Notes: a model not told the origin generated them from the letters alone. A stretch of DNA of 64,000 nucleotides from Vibrio sinaloensis (GCF_023195835.1 NZ_CP096200.1:248001-312000), one strand, 5' to 3'. Shown: positions 9,137 through 18,581, counted from the stretch's first letter. Numbers and translations are program-made.

Positions 9137-10518
9137 ATCAACTCCATGTTTAGGCTTACCCTAACTTCGGTTCCTTGTCCTTGCTCACTAGTCACAGCAA
9201 ATCTGCCACCAATCGCCTGAATCCGTTCTTTCATATTTTGCAATCCCATATGCTCAAGTAGAGGGGGTTGACGTTTACCCGATTTGAGTTCTTTATCCGC
9301 TATCCCAATCCCATCATCGCTTACGGTCAGTACGAGTGTTCTGCCTTCGCGCTGCATGATTACATCAACACCTTGCGCGTTGGCGTGTTTTTCCACGTTA
9401 TGCAGGGCTTCTTGTACAACCCGATACAAAGTCGTTTCAACTTCAGGTAAAAACTCTTCACCGTCGATGTCATGCTCGAACACCAGTTCAAGCTGAGTAC
9501 GTTCACGCAGTTCGTTAATGTACGCTTCAATCCCAGCGACCAGCCCCAAGTCGTCGAGTTGAGGAGGCCGCAAATCACGTGAAATTCGCCTCAACTCAAC
9601 AATCGCCTGCTCCATGGCATTTTTGCTGGCATCAAGTTCTAGCTCTTTCTGCTGCTCATCTTGCTCTTGCGACACATTCTCTAACCGATACTTAGCGGCA
9701 ACCAGTAGCTGGTTTACACCATCATGTAACTCGCGCGAAACGCGACTGCGTTCGTTCTCTTGCGAGTCAATGATTTGTTGATTTAGCACACTCAATTGTT
9801 GATTGGCCAAGCGGCGCATATTGAGATTAAGAGAAGCACCCAGCGCCGCTATCACCGAGACAGCGACAAACACCACCCCAAACAATGCCGAGCTGGTTTT
9901 GCCGACATTTTGGTCAAATCCGTTTTGCATATGCGCCACTTGCCTGTCGATATCGTCGAGATATACCCCTGTTCCTACCATCCACTGCCATTTATCCAGA
10001 GATACCGCATAACTCAATTTGGGTAGTGGCTCTTTACGCGAAGGTTTGTGCCAAAGATAGTCGACAAATCCGCCGCCATTTTTTCCGGCGAGAATCAACG
10101 CTTGCAGTAGTTTTTTACCCTGCACATCTTCGACATCCCACCAGTTTTTACCGATGCGATCACTTTGGTACGGTAAGACCAGCGCATCGCCATCCCAGGT
10201 GTAGGCAAAAAAGTATCCATCGCTGCCATATGTGAGACTGCTCAACTTTTCGGCAACTATTTGCTTGGCTAACTCTTCACTAAGCGCATCGTCGAGGTAG
10301 TAAGGTTCAATGCTTTTGACTGCCATTTCTACGTACTGCTTCAATTCTTGCTTCTTAACCGCCAATACATTGCTACGCGTCAACGTTACTTGTTCTTCAA
10401 CTAATTGTTTTGCCTGACTAAATAAGATGCTAGCCACAATTGCCACCACCAAGATCAGAGGCACTATTGAGAGCAGAATGATGTTCAGCGTAAGTCTTCT
10501 GTTGCTAACAAAGCCCAT
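9133..10518 (-). CDS. Membrane sensor histidine kinase with periplasmic Cache domain (NarL-type)
   Basis: This kinase senses an external small molecule and phosphorylates the adjacent response regulator. The start is set at MGFVSNRRLTLN, with MDDK four codons upstream at 10530 as an alternative; the longer frame would add about 40 unlikely residues. A first membrane helix near residues 12-35 is followed by a single-Cache periplasmic domain (DGYFFAYTWDGDALVLPY and KWQWMVGTGVYLDDID are typical), then a second helix near 210-230. The HisKA_3 phosphoacceptor His is in SRELHDGVNQLL (about residue 265). A C-terminal ATPase domain has DDGIGI. Such Cache domains often bind short carboxylates, which suits the neighbouring TRAP and CoA-transferase genes. 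Confidence 0.88.
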   Translation of the reverse strand: MGFVSNRRLTLNIILLSIVPLILVVAIVASILFSQAKQLVEEQVTLTRSNVLAVKKQELKQYVEMAVKSIEPYYLDDALSEELAKQIVAEKLSSLTYGSDGYFFAYTWDGDALVLPYQSDRIGKNWWDVEDVQGKKLLQALILAGKNGGGFVDYLWHKPSRKEPLPKLSYAVSLDKWQWMVGTGVYLDDIDRQVAHMQNGFDQNVGKTSSALFGVVFVAVSVIAALGASLNLNMRRLANQQLSVLNQQIIDSQENERSRVSRELHDGVNQLLVAAKYRLENVSQEQDEQQKELELDASKNAMEQAIVELRRISRDLRPPQLDDLGLVAGIEAYINELRERTQLELVFEHDIDGEEFLPEVETTLYRVVQEALHNVEKHANAQGVDVIMQREGRTLVLTVSDDGIGIADKELKSGKRQPPLLEHMGLQNMKERIQAIGGRFAVTSEQGQGTEVRVSLNMELI

Positions 10519-10732
10519 TTTGTCGTCCATGCATGTACGTAGTTTTACTGAAACTTTATTCGGAAAATTGCACTTTATACCGACTAAATTTGCGCAATTT
10601 TGCCAATGGAGAGCAAGAAATACCCTCACTACACTAGAGCTCAAATGTAACATTGCATTAACACAAATTACTACGCGATGTTCACATTTCTCGACATTAA
10701 CAAGGAACCTGCTCTACAAGGAGATACCCCCT

Positions 10733-11806
10733 ATGAATCTTAAGAAAGTTGCCTTCGCCACGGCTTTAGCTATTGCCGCATCTGGTCTTTCTGTTAGCGC
10801 GACGGCCGCCGATAAGAAAGTGTTGCTCAAAACCCCTATCGCATTTGGCAGCCATTTGCCCGCTTTAGGTACCCCGATCCAGTGGTACGCCGACCACATT
10901 ACTAAAACTTCGGGTGGCAGCATCAAAATGAAAATCTACGAGCCGGGCAAGCTGGTCAATCCGGCCGAAATTTTAGACGCTGTATCAACAGGCAAAGTCA
11001 ACTCTGGTTACTCTACAGCAGGTTACTGGCAAGGTAAGTTACCGGCTTCAGCGCTGTTTTCTGCGGTTCCTTTTGGTCCTGAGGCGGGTGAGTACATGGC
11101 ATGGCTGTTCTTTGGTAACGGGATGAAACTGTACCAAGAGATGTACGACCAAGGTGGCTTTAACGTCAAAGTTATGCCTTGCGCCATCATCTCTCCTGAA
11201 ACCTCTGGTTGGTTCCGCAAACCAATTGAAAAGCCCGAAGATCTGAAAGGTCTCAACATGCGCTTCTTTGGTTTGGGCGCATCTGTTATGGAAAAACTAG
11301 GCGTGGGTACCGTTCAACTGCCGGGCGGTGAGATCTTCGGCGCACTGGAAAAAGGCGCGATTGACGCATCAGAGTTTTCTCAGCCAGCTATCGACCAGCG
11401 CCTAGGTTTTCATAAAGTGGCAAAATACAACTACTTCCCTGGTTGGCACCAACAATCCACGGTATTTGAGCTGCTGATCAACAAAGACACATGGAACGGT
11501 ATGAGTGAAACTCAACAAGCGGCCGTTGAGACCACCTGTATGGCAACCATGACCTACTCCATCGCCGAAGGTGAAGCGCTGCAGTTCGCAGCGATGGAAA
11601 AAGCCAAACAGAACGGCGTCGAGATTCGCTACTGGAATCAAGAGATGTTGAGTCTGTTTAAGAACACTTGGTTGGAAGTGGTTGAAGAGAAAAAAGCAGC
11701 CGATCCGTTCTTTGACAAAGTATGGGCCGATCTCAGCACCTTCCGTAAGGGATATGCATTATGGGCTGCGAATGGCTTCTTACCGCGTGAAACCCAAAGC
11801 CAATAA
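10733..11806 (+). CDS. dctP: TRAP substrate-binding protein, TakP-like (2-oxo/hydroxy acid type)
   Basis: This is the periplasmic receptor of the second TRAP importer. The start is the ATG at 10733, preceded by AAGGAGAT and beginning a clean signal peptide (MNLKKVAFATALAIAASGL, cut after ATAA); the long upstream frame overlaps the divergent kinase promoter. It has 357 residues. The stretch GEIFGALEKGAIDASEFSQPAIDQRLGFHKVAKYNYFPGWHQQ, read in pieces, resembles TakP, which binds 2-oxo acids. The gene is divergent from the kinase-regulator operon. A 3-hydroxy or 3-keto acid is a reasonable ligand given the CoA-transferase, SDR and thiolase set, but it is not shown. Confidence 0.88.
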   Translation: MNLKKVAFATALAIAASGLSVSATAADKKVLLKTPIAFGSHLPALGTPIQWYADHITKTSGGSIKMKIYEPGKLVNPAEILDAVSTGKVNSGYSTAGYWQGKLPASALFSAVPFGPEAGEYMAWLFFGNGMKLYQEMYDQGGFNVKVMPCAIISPETSGWFRKPIEKPEDLKGLNMRFFGLGASVMEKLGVGTVQLPGGEIFGALEKGAIDASEFSQPAIDQRLGFHKVAKYNYFPGWHQQSTVFELLINKDTWNGMSETQQAAVETTCMATMTYSIAEGEALQFAAMEKAKQNGVEIRYWNQEMLSLFKNTWLEVVEEKKAADPFFDKVWADLSTFRKGYALWAANGFLPRETQSQ

Positions 11807-11835
11807 CAACCCTATGTGATTTGGAGCTATACCTT

Positions 11836-11897
11836 GCACGTTCGGAGTAAGTACTTCAAACGTGCTCGGTAAGCGGCCGACATTAAACACGTCGGCC
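11836..11897 (+). other. Two intergenic hairpins between dctP and dctQ
   Basis: GCACGTT/AACGTGC (11836-11865) and GGCCGAC/GTCGGCC (11875-11897) fold in the 111-bp gap behind the binding-protein gene, without a U-run. They probably cap and stabilise the dctP mRNA and keep permease expression lower. Confidence 0.45.
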
Positions 11898-11917
11898 ATG
11901 GTTTTAAGGAGTAACCA

Positions 11918-12472
11918 ATGAACAAAGTGCTGTATTCCAATCCGGCGATCCCTTTGTATTCCCATATCGAACGATTTATTACCATGGCGAGCAAAGCACT
12001 GGCCTGGACCAATCTCGCTTTGGTGGCCGTTATCATTGTTCAAGTGATACTGCGCAAGGTATTCGCCAATGGTCAAATTTATCTAGAAGAGCTGCAATGG
12101 CACCTATACGCGACAGCTGTGATGTTTGGCACCGCTTACGCGCAAATCTCTAACTTGCATGTACGAGTCGATCTGTTCTACCACAAATTTTCAGAGCGAA
12201 GAAAAGCACTGGTTGACCTGTTCGGCTTAACCTTGCTGGCGATCCCTTTCGTGATAATTGTGATCTTACACTCCTATGACTTCGCCTACGAGTCTTGGCG
12301 CGTCAACGAAAGCTCGGCCTCGCCTTCTGGCTTGCCTTATCGATGGTTGATTAAAAGCGTAATCCCACTCAGTTTCAGTTTGCTGCTGCTGTCCATGCTG
12401 GCCAGAATTCTGCGCAATATAGAGACATTGTTTGCCACCGATACACTACAAGGAGACCGACATGGAAGCTAA
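11918..12472 (+). CDS. dctQ: TRAP transporter small permease (DctQ family)
   Basis: This is the small membrane subunit of the TakP-like TRAP importer. It has 184 residues and four hydrophobic segments. The motif YLEELQWHLYATAVMFG matches the family's conserved E-x2-W region. An AAGGAG ribosome site lies 7 bases before the ATG. Its end overlaps the large permease start (12462) by 11 bp. This type of DctQ is usual for keto-acid and mannitol/haloacid TRAP systems. Confidence 0.87.
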   Translation: MNKVLYSNPAIPLYSHIERFITMASKALAWTNLALVAVIIVQVILRKVFANGQIYLEELQWHLYATAVMFGTAYAQISNLHVRVDLFYHKFSERRKALVDLFGLTLLAIPFVIIVILHSYDFAYESWRVNESSASPSGLPYRWLIKSVIPLSFSLLLLSMLARILRNIETLFATDTLQGDRHGS

Positions 12473-13847
12473 CGAGTGGATTGTCATCGCCATGTTCGGC
12501 TCATTCATTTTGCTGCTGTTTACGGGCATCCCCGTCGCCTATGTTCTCGGCGGGATTGGGGTGTTCTTTGCAGGAGTTGGCTATTTGGCCGATCTCTATT
12601 TAGACACTTTCACCGGATTGGATTACACCAGCCTAGGTTTGGTGGTCAACCGTATCTACAAGATCATGGATAACTGGATCTTGGTCGCACTGCCGATGTT
12701 TATCTTTATGGGTAACATGTTGGATAAATCGGGAATTGCTGAAAAACTGATGGCTTCGATGCAAGCGCTGTTTGGGAAAGTGCACGGCGGACTGGCCATT
12801 ACCGTGATGGCTATCGGCATTATCTTGGCCGCCTCTACGGGGATTATTGGTGCCTCGGTGGTACTGCTGACGGTAATGTCCCTGCCGAGTATGATGCGTC
12901 AAGGCTACCACCTACCTCTCGCCCTCGGCACGGTGGCATCAGCGGGGACGCTTGGCATCTTGCTCCCGCCATCTATCATGCTAGTGATCATGGCTGATCA
13001 GCTTGGTCTCTCCGTGGGCGACCTGTTTATGGGCGCTATCATACCTGGTCTGCTTTTGGGCTGTTTGTACATTCTCTATATTCTGATGGTGGGGAAAATG
13101 AATCCTCACAAAGCGCCAGTGCCTGAGAACGTCGAACCGGTTGACTGGAGCTTAATCCTGCAAGTATTCAAAGACATTACCCCGACAGTAATGCTGATTT
13201 TTTGTGTACTTGGTTCTATTTTCGCTGGGGTGGCAACGCCGACTGAAGCGTCAGGGATTGGCGCATTAGGGGCGACTTTGCTGGCTGCCTACAACAAAAG
13301 ACTCAATCTCAAAGTGCTGAAAGAAGTGCTGCTCGCTTCCTATGGAACCACAGCCTACATCTTTATGATATTCCTAGGAGCCTCATGTTTCGCCTTGGTA
13401 TTGCGCGAGCTTGGCGGCGATGAGCTGATTGAATCTTTCCTCAGTGGTTTACCCTTTGGCCCTTACGGCATCATTGCGTTTATCTTGATGATTGTGTTCC
13501 TGCTCGGCTTCTTCCTTGACTGGATTGAGATCACCTTGATCGCTTTACCGCTACTTGCGCCCGTCATTGCGAGCCTAGGAATAGAGCTAGATGGTCACGG
13601 TGTGGTCGACAACCCAAGCCTAGTTTGGTTCGTGATGTTAGTCGCGATGGCACTACAAACCAGCTTTTTGACTCCTCCGGTTGGCTTTGCTTTATTTTAT
13701 CTGAAAGGCGTATGCCCAGAGGGGGTGGCGCTGAAAGACATCTATCGAGGCGTAATCCCGTTTATCGCCATTCAGTTAGTCGCGCTTGTCTGCTTGGTGG
13801 TATGGCCTCAATTGGTGCTGTGGTTCCCAAGTGTGGCTTATGGGTAA
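12462..13847 (+). CDS. dctM: TRAP transporter large permease (DctM family)
   Basis: This is the Na+-coupled translocating subunit of the second TRAP importer. The start is set at the ATG with AAGGAGA just upstream (MEANEWIVIAMFG); the longer frame would add ten residues inside dctQ. It has 461 residues and about 12-13 membrane helices. The motif SAGTLGILLPPSIMLVIMA is the large-permease signature. The gene ends against a bidirectional terminator shared with convergent yihS. Confidence 0.89.
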   Translation: MEANEWIVIAMFGSFILLLFTGIPVAYVLGGIGVFFAGVGYLADLYLDTFTGLDYTSLGLVVNRIYKIMDNWILVALPMFIFMGNMLDKSGIAEKLMASMQALFGKVHGGLAITVMAIGIILAASTGIIGASVVLLTVMSLPSMMRQGYHLPLALGTVASAGTLGILLPPSIMLVIMADQLGLSVGDLFMGAIIPGLLLGCLYILYILMVGKMNPHKAPVPENVEPVDWSLILQVFKDITPTVMLIFCVLGSIFAGVATPTEASGIGALGATLLAAYNKRLNLKVLKEVLLASYGTTAYIFMIFLGASCFALVLRELGGDELIESFLSGLPFGPYGIIAFILMIVFLLGFFLDWIEITLIALPLLAPVIASLGIELDGHGVVDNPSLVWFVMLVAMALQTSFLTPPVGFALFYLKGVCPEGVALKDIYRGVIPFIAIQLVALVCLVVWPQLVLWFPSVAYG

Positions 13848-13910
13848 ATGATTTAGATTGGCTTTCAACAAAGAGAAGGACTTTCTTTAAACCCTAGACG
13901 CCATTAAAAT

Positions 13911-13936
13911 GCCCGAGCTCATGAGACTCGGGCTTT
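13911..13936. terminator. Bidirectional terminator between dctM and yihS
   Basis: GCCCGAG and CTCGGGC form a 7-bp GC stem with a 9-base loop. T-rich sequence follows on both strands (CTTTAGTCTT on plus, ATTTTAATGG on minus), which suits the convergent genes on either side. Confidence 0.75.
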
Positions 13937-13968
13937 AGTCTTAAAATGTGGTCAAATTTCTTCTTAGT

Positions 13969-15222
13969 CTATGAGGCTAAACTGATATCCAGTTTACCTT
14001 GGGCCAACGCTGGGGCCAGACCCGGAGTCAACGGCAAACGTGGGATCACCAAACAGTGCATTAGGTGGTAGATGTCTTGTTTGCCATCCCAAACAACGCT
14101 GGTGCCCGCTTGGTTGTTAACATCGAGCTCTTGCCACCATGAACAACCTTCGTAATCAATCAGATAAGTGCGACAGTAATCCCACCATGTGCGGTACCAA
14201 TCTTCGTACTTTTTGTCCCCAGTCACCGTGTACAAAGCGTAAGCAGTACCGATAGCTTCTACAGGCGCCCAACGAATACGTTCACGCACTACCGGTTGGC
14301 CTTCCCAATCGACTGAGTAAACAAAGCCCGGCGCACCATCAACATGCCAAGCGTCACGAACCGTCGCATCAAACAGACCAATCGCATCTTCAAGCAGCCA
14401 ATCAGGACAGTGTGCACCAATCTCTTGCAGCGTCGCACGGAGGTGACAAATCAGACGCCCCCACTCGATCCAGTGACCGGGTGTACCACCGTAGGCACGG
14501 AAGTGACTCGCTGGCGTCTCTTTGTTGTAGTCTGGCAGCGGGTTAAAGTCAGAATCAAAGTGCTCGTTAACACGGTAGTTCAGACCTTTCGCCGTTTTAT
14601 TGATCATAAACTCTGTGATGTTGAGAGCGCGATCGAGCCACTTTTGATCTTTGGTTACATCGTAAACAATCAAGAAGGCTTCGACTGAGTGCATCGCCAT
14701 GTTACCACCACGATAGTCCTCCGTTTCGGTCCAAGCTTGATCCCAAGACTCAAAACACATCTGCTTTTCTTCTATCCAGAAGTGATTTTCATAGACGTTA
14801 ATGGCTTCATCTAATAAGGCCTGTGCACGCGGGTGACCCGTGGTTACCGCGCTCGCAGCACCAAGCAACACAAACGCATGTTGGTAGCCTTGCTTGGATG
14901 AATCCATAATCCCTTCGCCTTGGTTGTCGATAGTCGCGAACCAACCACCATGCTCTTTATCTTTTAACGGACCTTCAAGCGCCTTAATGCCGTGCTCAAC
15001 CAGATCGTAAGCCCCTGGACGGCCCATGTGTGCGGCTAAAGCGTAACAGTGAAGCATGCGCGCAGTAATCCACAGGCGCGTGCCCATTTCTTCTCGAACA
15101 TTGCCATTATTGCCAATCCAGCCAAAGCCGTTTTCGACCACAGCGTTGCGGCCAAATTCGAAGATACGATCAGTTTCGGCGTCTAACCATGTAGTGTGAG
15201 AGCGAGTATTAATCCATTTCAT
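13969..15222 (-). CDS. yihS: Sulfoquinovose isomerase (YihS, AGE superfamily)
   Basis: This enzyme converts sulfoquinovose to sulfofructose, the first intracellular step of the sulfo-EMP pathway. At 417 residues it is collinear with E. coli YihS (413). From the opening [20 protein letters not shown] onward there are shared blocks such as [33 protein letters not shown] and [15 protein letters not shown], which carry the Arg and His residues used in isomerisation. It is the last gene of the aldolase-dctQ-dctM-EIIB-yihS run on the minus strand. Family members also act on mannose, but the surrounding yihQ, yihU, yihV and csqR homologues make sulfoquinovose by far the best substrate. Confidence 0.93.
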   Translation of the reverse strand: MKWINTRSHTTWLDAETDRIFEFGRNAVVENGFGWIGNNGNVREEMGTRLWITARMLHCYALAAHMGRPGAYDLVEHGIKALEGPLKDKEHGGWFATIDNQGEGIMDSSKQGYQHAFVLLGAASAVTTGHPRAQALLDEAINVYENHFWIEEKQMCFESWDQAWTETEDYRGGNMAMHSVEAFLIVYDVTKDQKWLDRALNITEFMINKTAKGLNYRVNEHFDSDFNPLPDYNKETPASHFRAYGGTPGHWIEWGRLICHLRATLQEIGAHCPDWLLEDAIGLFDATVRDAWHVDGAPGFVYSVDWEGQPVVRERIRWAPVEAIGTAYALYTVTGDKKYEDWYRTWWDYCRTYLIDYEGCSWWQELDVNNQAGTSVVWDGKQDIYHLMHCLVIPRLPLTPGLAPALAQGKLDISLAS

Positions 15223-15270
15223 TTCAACGTTACCTTAAAATACTTATTTATAGTCTTATTCGAATTTTGT

Positions 15271-15537
15271 TTAGCATGACGCTTGCTTTCTAAGCTCATC
15301 TGCCAGATTGTGCACATCAAAGAACACCACCTGAATCTGGTTCTCGGGTAATCGGATAAATCCCAGAGCCCCTTGACGGCGCAGGAGCTGCTCATCAACC
15401 GCCCCCATATCTTTCACTTGAATTCTTAAACGGGTCGCGCAATTGTCGATCTTGCCATCTTGGATATTTTTAATACCGCCTAACGCATCTAGGATCTTAT
15501 GCGCTTTTGCTTGTAAGTTGCCTTTGTCATTAATCAT
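15271..15537 (-). CDS. Stand-alone PTS EIIB domain (glucose/sucrose type)
   Basis: This 88-residue protein is a complete glucose-family PTS IIB domain with its phosphoryl-carrier Cys33 in the motif DNCATRLRIQV. No membrane IIC or IIA partner is encoded nearby, and SQ enters this cell by a TRAP system rather than PTS. It lies between dctM and yihS in the same orientation (about 105 bp and 48 bp gaps), so it is probably co-transcribed with them. It could sense phosphorylation state to regulate the island, be a remnant of a lost PTS permease, or pair with a IIC elsewhere. The domain call is firm; the role is unknown. Confidence 0.75.
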   Translation of the reverse strand: MINDKGNLQAKAHKILDALGGIKNIQDGKIDNCATRLRIQVKDMGAVDEQLLRRQGALGFIRLPENQIQVVFFDVHNLADELRKQASC

Positions 15538-15642
15538 CTGCTGTTTTCTCCAGAGATGAGCGGCTTGGCGCTATGCTCATCTCATTGATATTGATTGCTT
15601 GGTCGTTGTGTTATTTAACACATAGGTACTTGGTGGTTATTA

Positions 15643-16932
15643 CTACATGATGCCGACCAATTGAGGTAATCCGATAACCAGTTGAGGGAAGCATGACACG
15701 AGGAAAATCAGTGCAATCTCAACCATCAAGAAAGGCACAATCTTGCGAGAGATTTCTGACACCGGCACTTTAGACACCCCAGACGCCACAAACAGAACCA
15801 ATCCCATGGGAGGTGTCGCCAAGCCAATCGATAGGTTGGCACACATCACCACGCCGAAGTGGACTGGGTCGATGCCTGCACTGATCATGATCGGTGCAAA
15901 GATTGGAGCGAAGATAAGAATCGCAGGGCCGGCATCGAGGAACATACCGATGATGAACAGTAGAACGTTGATAATCGCAAACAGTAAGTATGGGTTATCG
16001 GTTATACCGTTCATGAAGTCAGCGACCATATTCGATACGCCAGACAGACTAATCAATGAAGCAAAACCACTAGCCGCCGCGACAATGATAAGGATCGAGG
16101 CTGCGTTAACTGCTACTTTGGCAAACAGTGCATAAGTCGCTTTGGTGTTGGTTACTTTGATGATAAACAGCGACACTGCAATCGCGTAAGCAACGGCCAC
16201 TGCCGCAGCTTCAGTCGGTGTAAAGATACCACCGTAGATACCCCCGAGGATGATCACTGGAGTCATCAAAGGAAGCAGTGCCAGACGGAAGGCTTGCTTA
16301 CGCTCCATCGCGGGCGCTCGCTCCATTGGCTGAACACTCGGATATTTGCGAATCTGGAATTTGTTCATGATCATCAAGCCAATACAGAAGATGATCCCTG
16401 GAGTGACACCCGCTAAGAACATCGCCGCTACAGACGTATTCATAACGAACGCGTACAACAACATGATACCCGATGGTGGAATAATATTACCTAGCACCGT
16501 TGCGGCTGCAGTTAGTGCCGCTGAATAGCCTGTGTCATATTTATATTTCTTCATTTCAGGGATCAGCATGCCACCAATCGCTGAAGTTGCGGCGACAGCC
16601 GACCCCGTTAGCGCACCGAAAATGGTTGCGGCCAGAATGACAACATGACCTAAACCACCACGTAAGTGCTGTACCATGGTTTGCGCAAACGCGATGATAC
16701 GTGGCGTGATGCCGCCAGCAGTCATACACTCGCCCGCTAACATAAAGAACGGCAATGCCAGTAGTAAGAAACTATCTAAACCCGAATACAGACGCTGATA
16801 CAACATGTTTGCGAACAGCATTTGATCGTTTTGGAACAAAGTAATCATAGGTGATAGGCCCAGTGTGAATAGGACTGGTACACCAATGATTAACAGAATC
16901 ATAAAGTAGAGTAAGAAAATCGGAGAAACCAT
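15643..16932 (-). CDS. dctM: TRAP transporter large permease (DctM family), candidate sulfoquinovose importer
   Basis: This is the large membrane subunit of a TRAP importer lying inside the sulfoquinovose operon. It has 429 residues, the standard length. VLGNIIPPSGIMLLYA and GLATPPMGLVLFVASGV are family signature regions. The ATG follows GAGGGTG and lies 12 bp after dctQ. The matching binding protein is not next door; the only unpaired dctP in the window is at 33693-34742, upstream of the sulfoquinovosidase. In E. coli this job belongs to the MFS carrier YihO, and no YihO homologue is seen here. Transport of DHPS rather than SQ is the main alternative, since DHPS TRAP systems are known. Confidence 0.88.
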   Translation of the reverse strand: MVSPIFLLYFMILLIIGVPVLFTLGLSPMITLFQNDQMLFANMLYQRLYSGLDSFLLLALPFFMLAGECMTAGGITPRIIAFAQTMVQHLRGGLGHVVILAATIFGALTGSAVAATSAIGGMLIPEMKKYKYDTGYSAALTAAATVLGNIIPPSGIMLLYAFVMNTSVAAMFLAGVTPGIIFCIGLMIMNKFQIRKYPSVQPMERAPAMERKQAFRLALLPLMTPVIILGGIYGGIFTPTEAAAVAVAYAIAVSLFIIKVTNTKATYALFAKVAVNAASILIIVAAASGFASLISLSGVSNMVADFMNGITDNPYLLFAIINVLLFIIGMFLDAGPAILIFAPIFAPIMISAGIDPVHFGVVMCANLSIGLATPPMGLVLFVASGVSKVPVSEISRKIVPFLMVEIALIFLVSCFPQLVIGLPQLVGIM

Positions 16933-16944
16933 TATAACACCCTC

Positions 16945-17568
16945 TTAAGCCGCAGTTTCTGATGCCAGTGACTGCGTTTGCTTTGGCTCTTGTTCTGGCG
17001 CCTCTTCCGTGGCGGCAGGAGCTTCAAAAAGTCCAGCTGTCTTAGCTGTCTGTGATACATCTTCAAAATCACCCAACATAGCGCGCATTGCAGCGATGCT
17101 CTTTTGCACAGCATAGAGGATGGTGATTGCCATCATTACAGGTGGGATGATGTACACCACGAACATTGGGATTGGCAGGCTATCCGCCATAACCGAACCT
17201 GTTTCAAAGAAATTCCAGCCAAACTTAATCCAGACAGCGAATACAATGATCGCAGCGATGTGCGCTAATAAAGTGAGAAATGCAAAGAGTCTAGGCGTTT
17301 TCTTTTCAAGAATTTCTGTAACAAAGGTCATCGCTATATTCTTGTCTGTCAGGTAAACAAACGGCAAACATAGATAAGTCATGTAAATCATTAAGAATCT
17401 TGAAGATTCGTCTGTCCAACTAAGTGGAATATTGAGGATATAACGGAACAAAACTTGTGCAACGACGATCAGTGTCATCACTAGCAGTAAAATGCCCGCA
17501 ATATGACGCAACACCCGAGACAGAGGCGTCGTTACCGTGTTCAGTGCTTTTTCGATGGCTCGTAACAT
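16945..17568 (-). CDS. dctQ: TRAP transporter small permease (DctQ family), candidate sulfoquinovose importer
   Basis: This is the small membrane subunit partner of the adjacent DctM. It has 207 residues, longer than most DctQ proteins. Four helices occupy residues 20-160, with PLSWTDESSRFLMIYMTYL as the conserved region. A hydrophilic tail of about 45 residues rich in Ala, Glu, Gln and Thr follows. The tail is low-complexity and its role is unknown. The gene lies between the aldolase and dctM. Confidence 0.86.
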   Translation of the reverse strand: MLRAIEKALNTVTTPLSRVLRHIAGILLLVMTLIVVAQVLFRYILNIPLSWTDESSRFLMIYMTYLCLPFVYLTDKNIAMTFVTEILEKKTPRLFAFLTLLAHIAAIIVFAVWIKFGWNFFETGSVMADSLPIPMFVVYIIPPVMMAITILYAVQKSIAAMRAMLGDFEDVSQTAKTAGLFEAPAATEEAPEQEPKQTQSLASETAA

Positions 17569-17645
17569 TGAATCACCATTATTGGATTAGAAAATTAACG
17601 GGCGCCTTTCATTCAGCACCCTAGCTATGAGCTATTTGGTGATTA

Positions 17646-18509
17646 TTATTTTGCTTTGCCGTTAGAACCAAATAGACGAATTTTGTGTTGAACCACTTCT
17701 TTCATTGAAGCAATACCGCTGTTCATCACATCGGCCAGAATGTAGTCGGTTTCATTCTCGCGCCAATGAGCTTGTACTCCATGAATGAAGCCTTGACGAA
17801 GCTCAGTATCGACGTTGATTTTCGCCACGCCGCGTTTAACCGCTTCCATAACTTGATCATCAGGAACACCCGAACCACCGTGCAGAACGATCGGCTTCTT
17901 CACTGCTTCTTTAATTTCTGACAACCGATCAAATTTTAGCTCTGGGGTAGTTTTGTAAACGCCGTGCGCCGTACCGATAGACACTGCGAGATAGTCAACG
18001 CCAGTACGTTCTGAGAAGTCCAATGCTTCTTCGACTGTCGTGATCATGGCATCTTTTTCATCCACAGTGATGTCATCTTCTGTGCCGCCAATTTTACCAA
18101 TTTCACCTTCAGCACCTAAACCGAGCGCGTTGGCTACATCAACTACCGCTTTAGTAATACGGATATTGTCTTCGAACGGCAGTGCCGAACCATCAAACAT
18201 CAGCGATTGGAAATCACGAGTTGCCGCTTCCATACACTGTTCAAACTTGCGGCTGTGGTCGAGGTGTATACAGATTGGAACCGTAGTTTGATGGTGCTGA
18301 ATTAATGAGTCAACAGCATCGCGTAGTGGCTTCATGCCCATTTCGTTAATGGCTTTTTGACCAATCTGAATCATGATCGGCGATTTTTCTTCTTCTGCTG
18401 CTAAAAGTACTGCTTTAATTGTTTCTAGGTTGTGAGCCGTGAAAGCACCGATTGCGTAACCGTTATTCCACGCTTCTTGAATCATCGTTTTACCAGATAC
18501 GTAAGGCAT
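17646..18509 (-). CDS. Class II (Zn-dependent) aldolase, predicted sulfofructose-1-phosphate aldolase
   Basis: In this context the enzyme should split 6-deoxy-6-sulfofructose-1-phosphate into DHAP and sulfolactaldehyde. The start is set at MPYVSGKTMIQEAW (287 aa) with AAGGGAAT upstream; the longer frame runs into the promoter. Class II marks are clear: HLDHS for the catalytic Asp and a zinc-ligand His, GAEGEIGKIGG, the zinc His in GTAHGVYK and in VLHGGSGV, and NVDTELR for the phosphate. E. coli uses the unrelated class I aldolase YihT, so this is a non-orthologous replacement. From memory, class II aldolases have been reported in a sulfo-EMP variant of Arthrobacter. Ordinary fructose-bisphosphate or tagatose-bisphosphate aldolase is the alternative; position as first gene of the yihS operon argues for the sulfosugar role. 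Confidence 0.82.
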   Translation of the reverse strand: MPYVSGKTMIQEAWNNGYAIGAFTAHNLETIKAVLLAAEEEKSPIMIQIGQKAINEMGMKPLRDAVDSLIQHHQTTVPICIHLDHSRKFEQCMEAATRDFQSLMFDGSALPFEDNIRITKAVVDVANALGLGAEGEIGKIGGTEDDITVDEKDAMITTVEEALDFSERTGVDYLAVSIGTAHGVYKTTPELKFDRLSEIKEAVKKPIVLHGGSGVPDDQVMEAVKRGVAKINVDTELRQGFIHGVQAHWRENETDYILADVMNSGIASMKEVVQHKIRLFGSNGKAK

Positions 18510-18581
18510 TGTGTTTATTCCCTTATATTGAATTTGTTTTGAAGAGCGTTGTTTCGTTAGCAATAAAGTAGCAGTCTTGAT

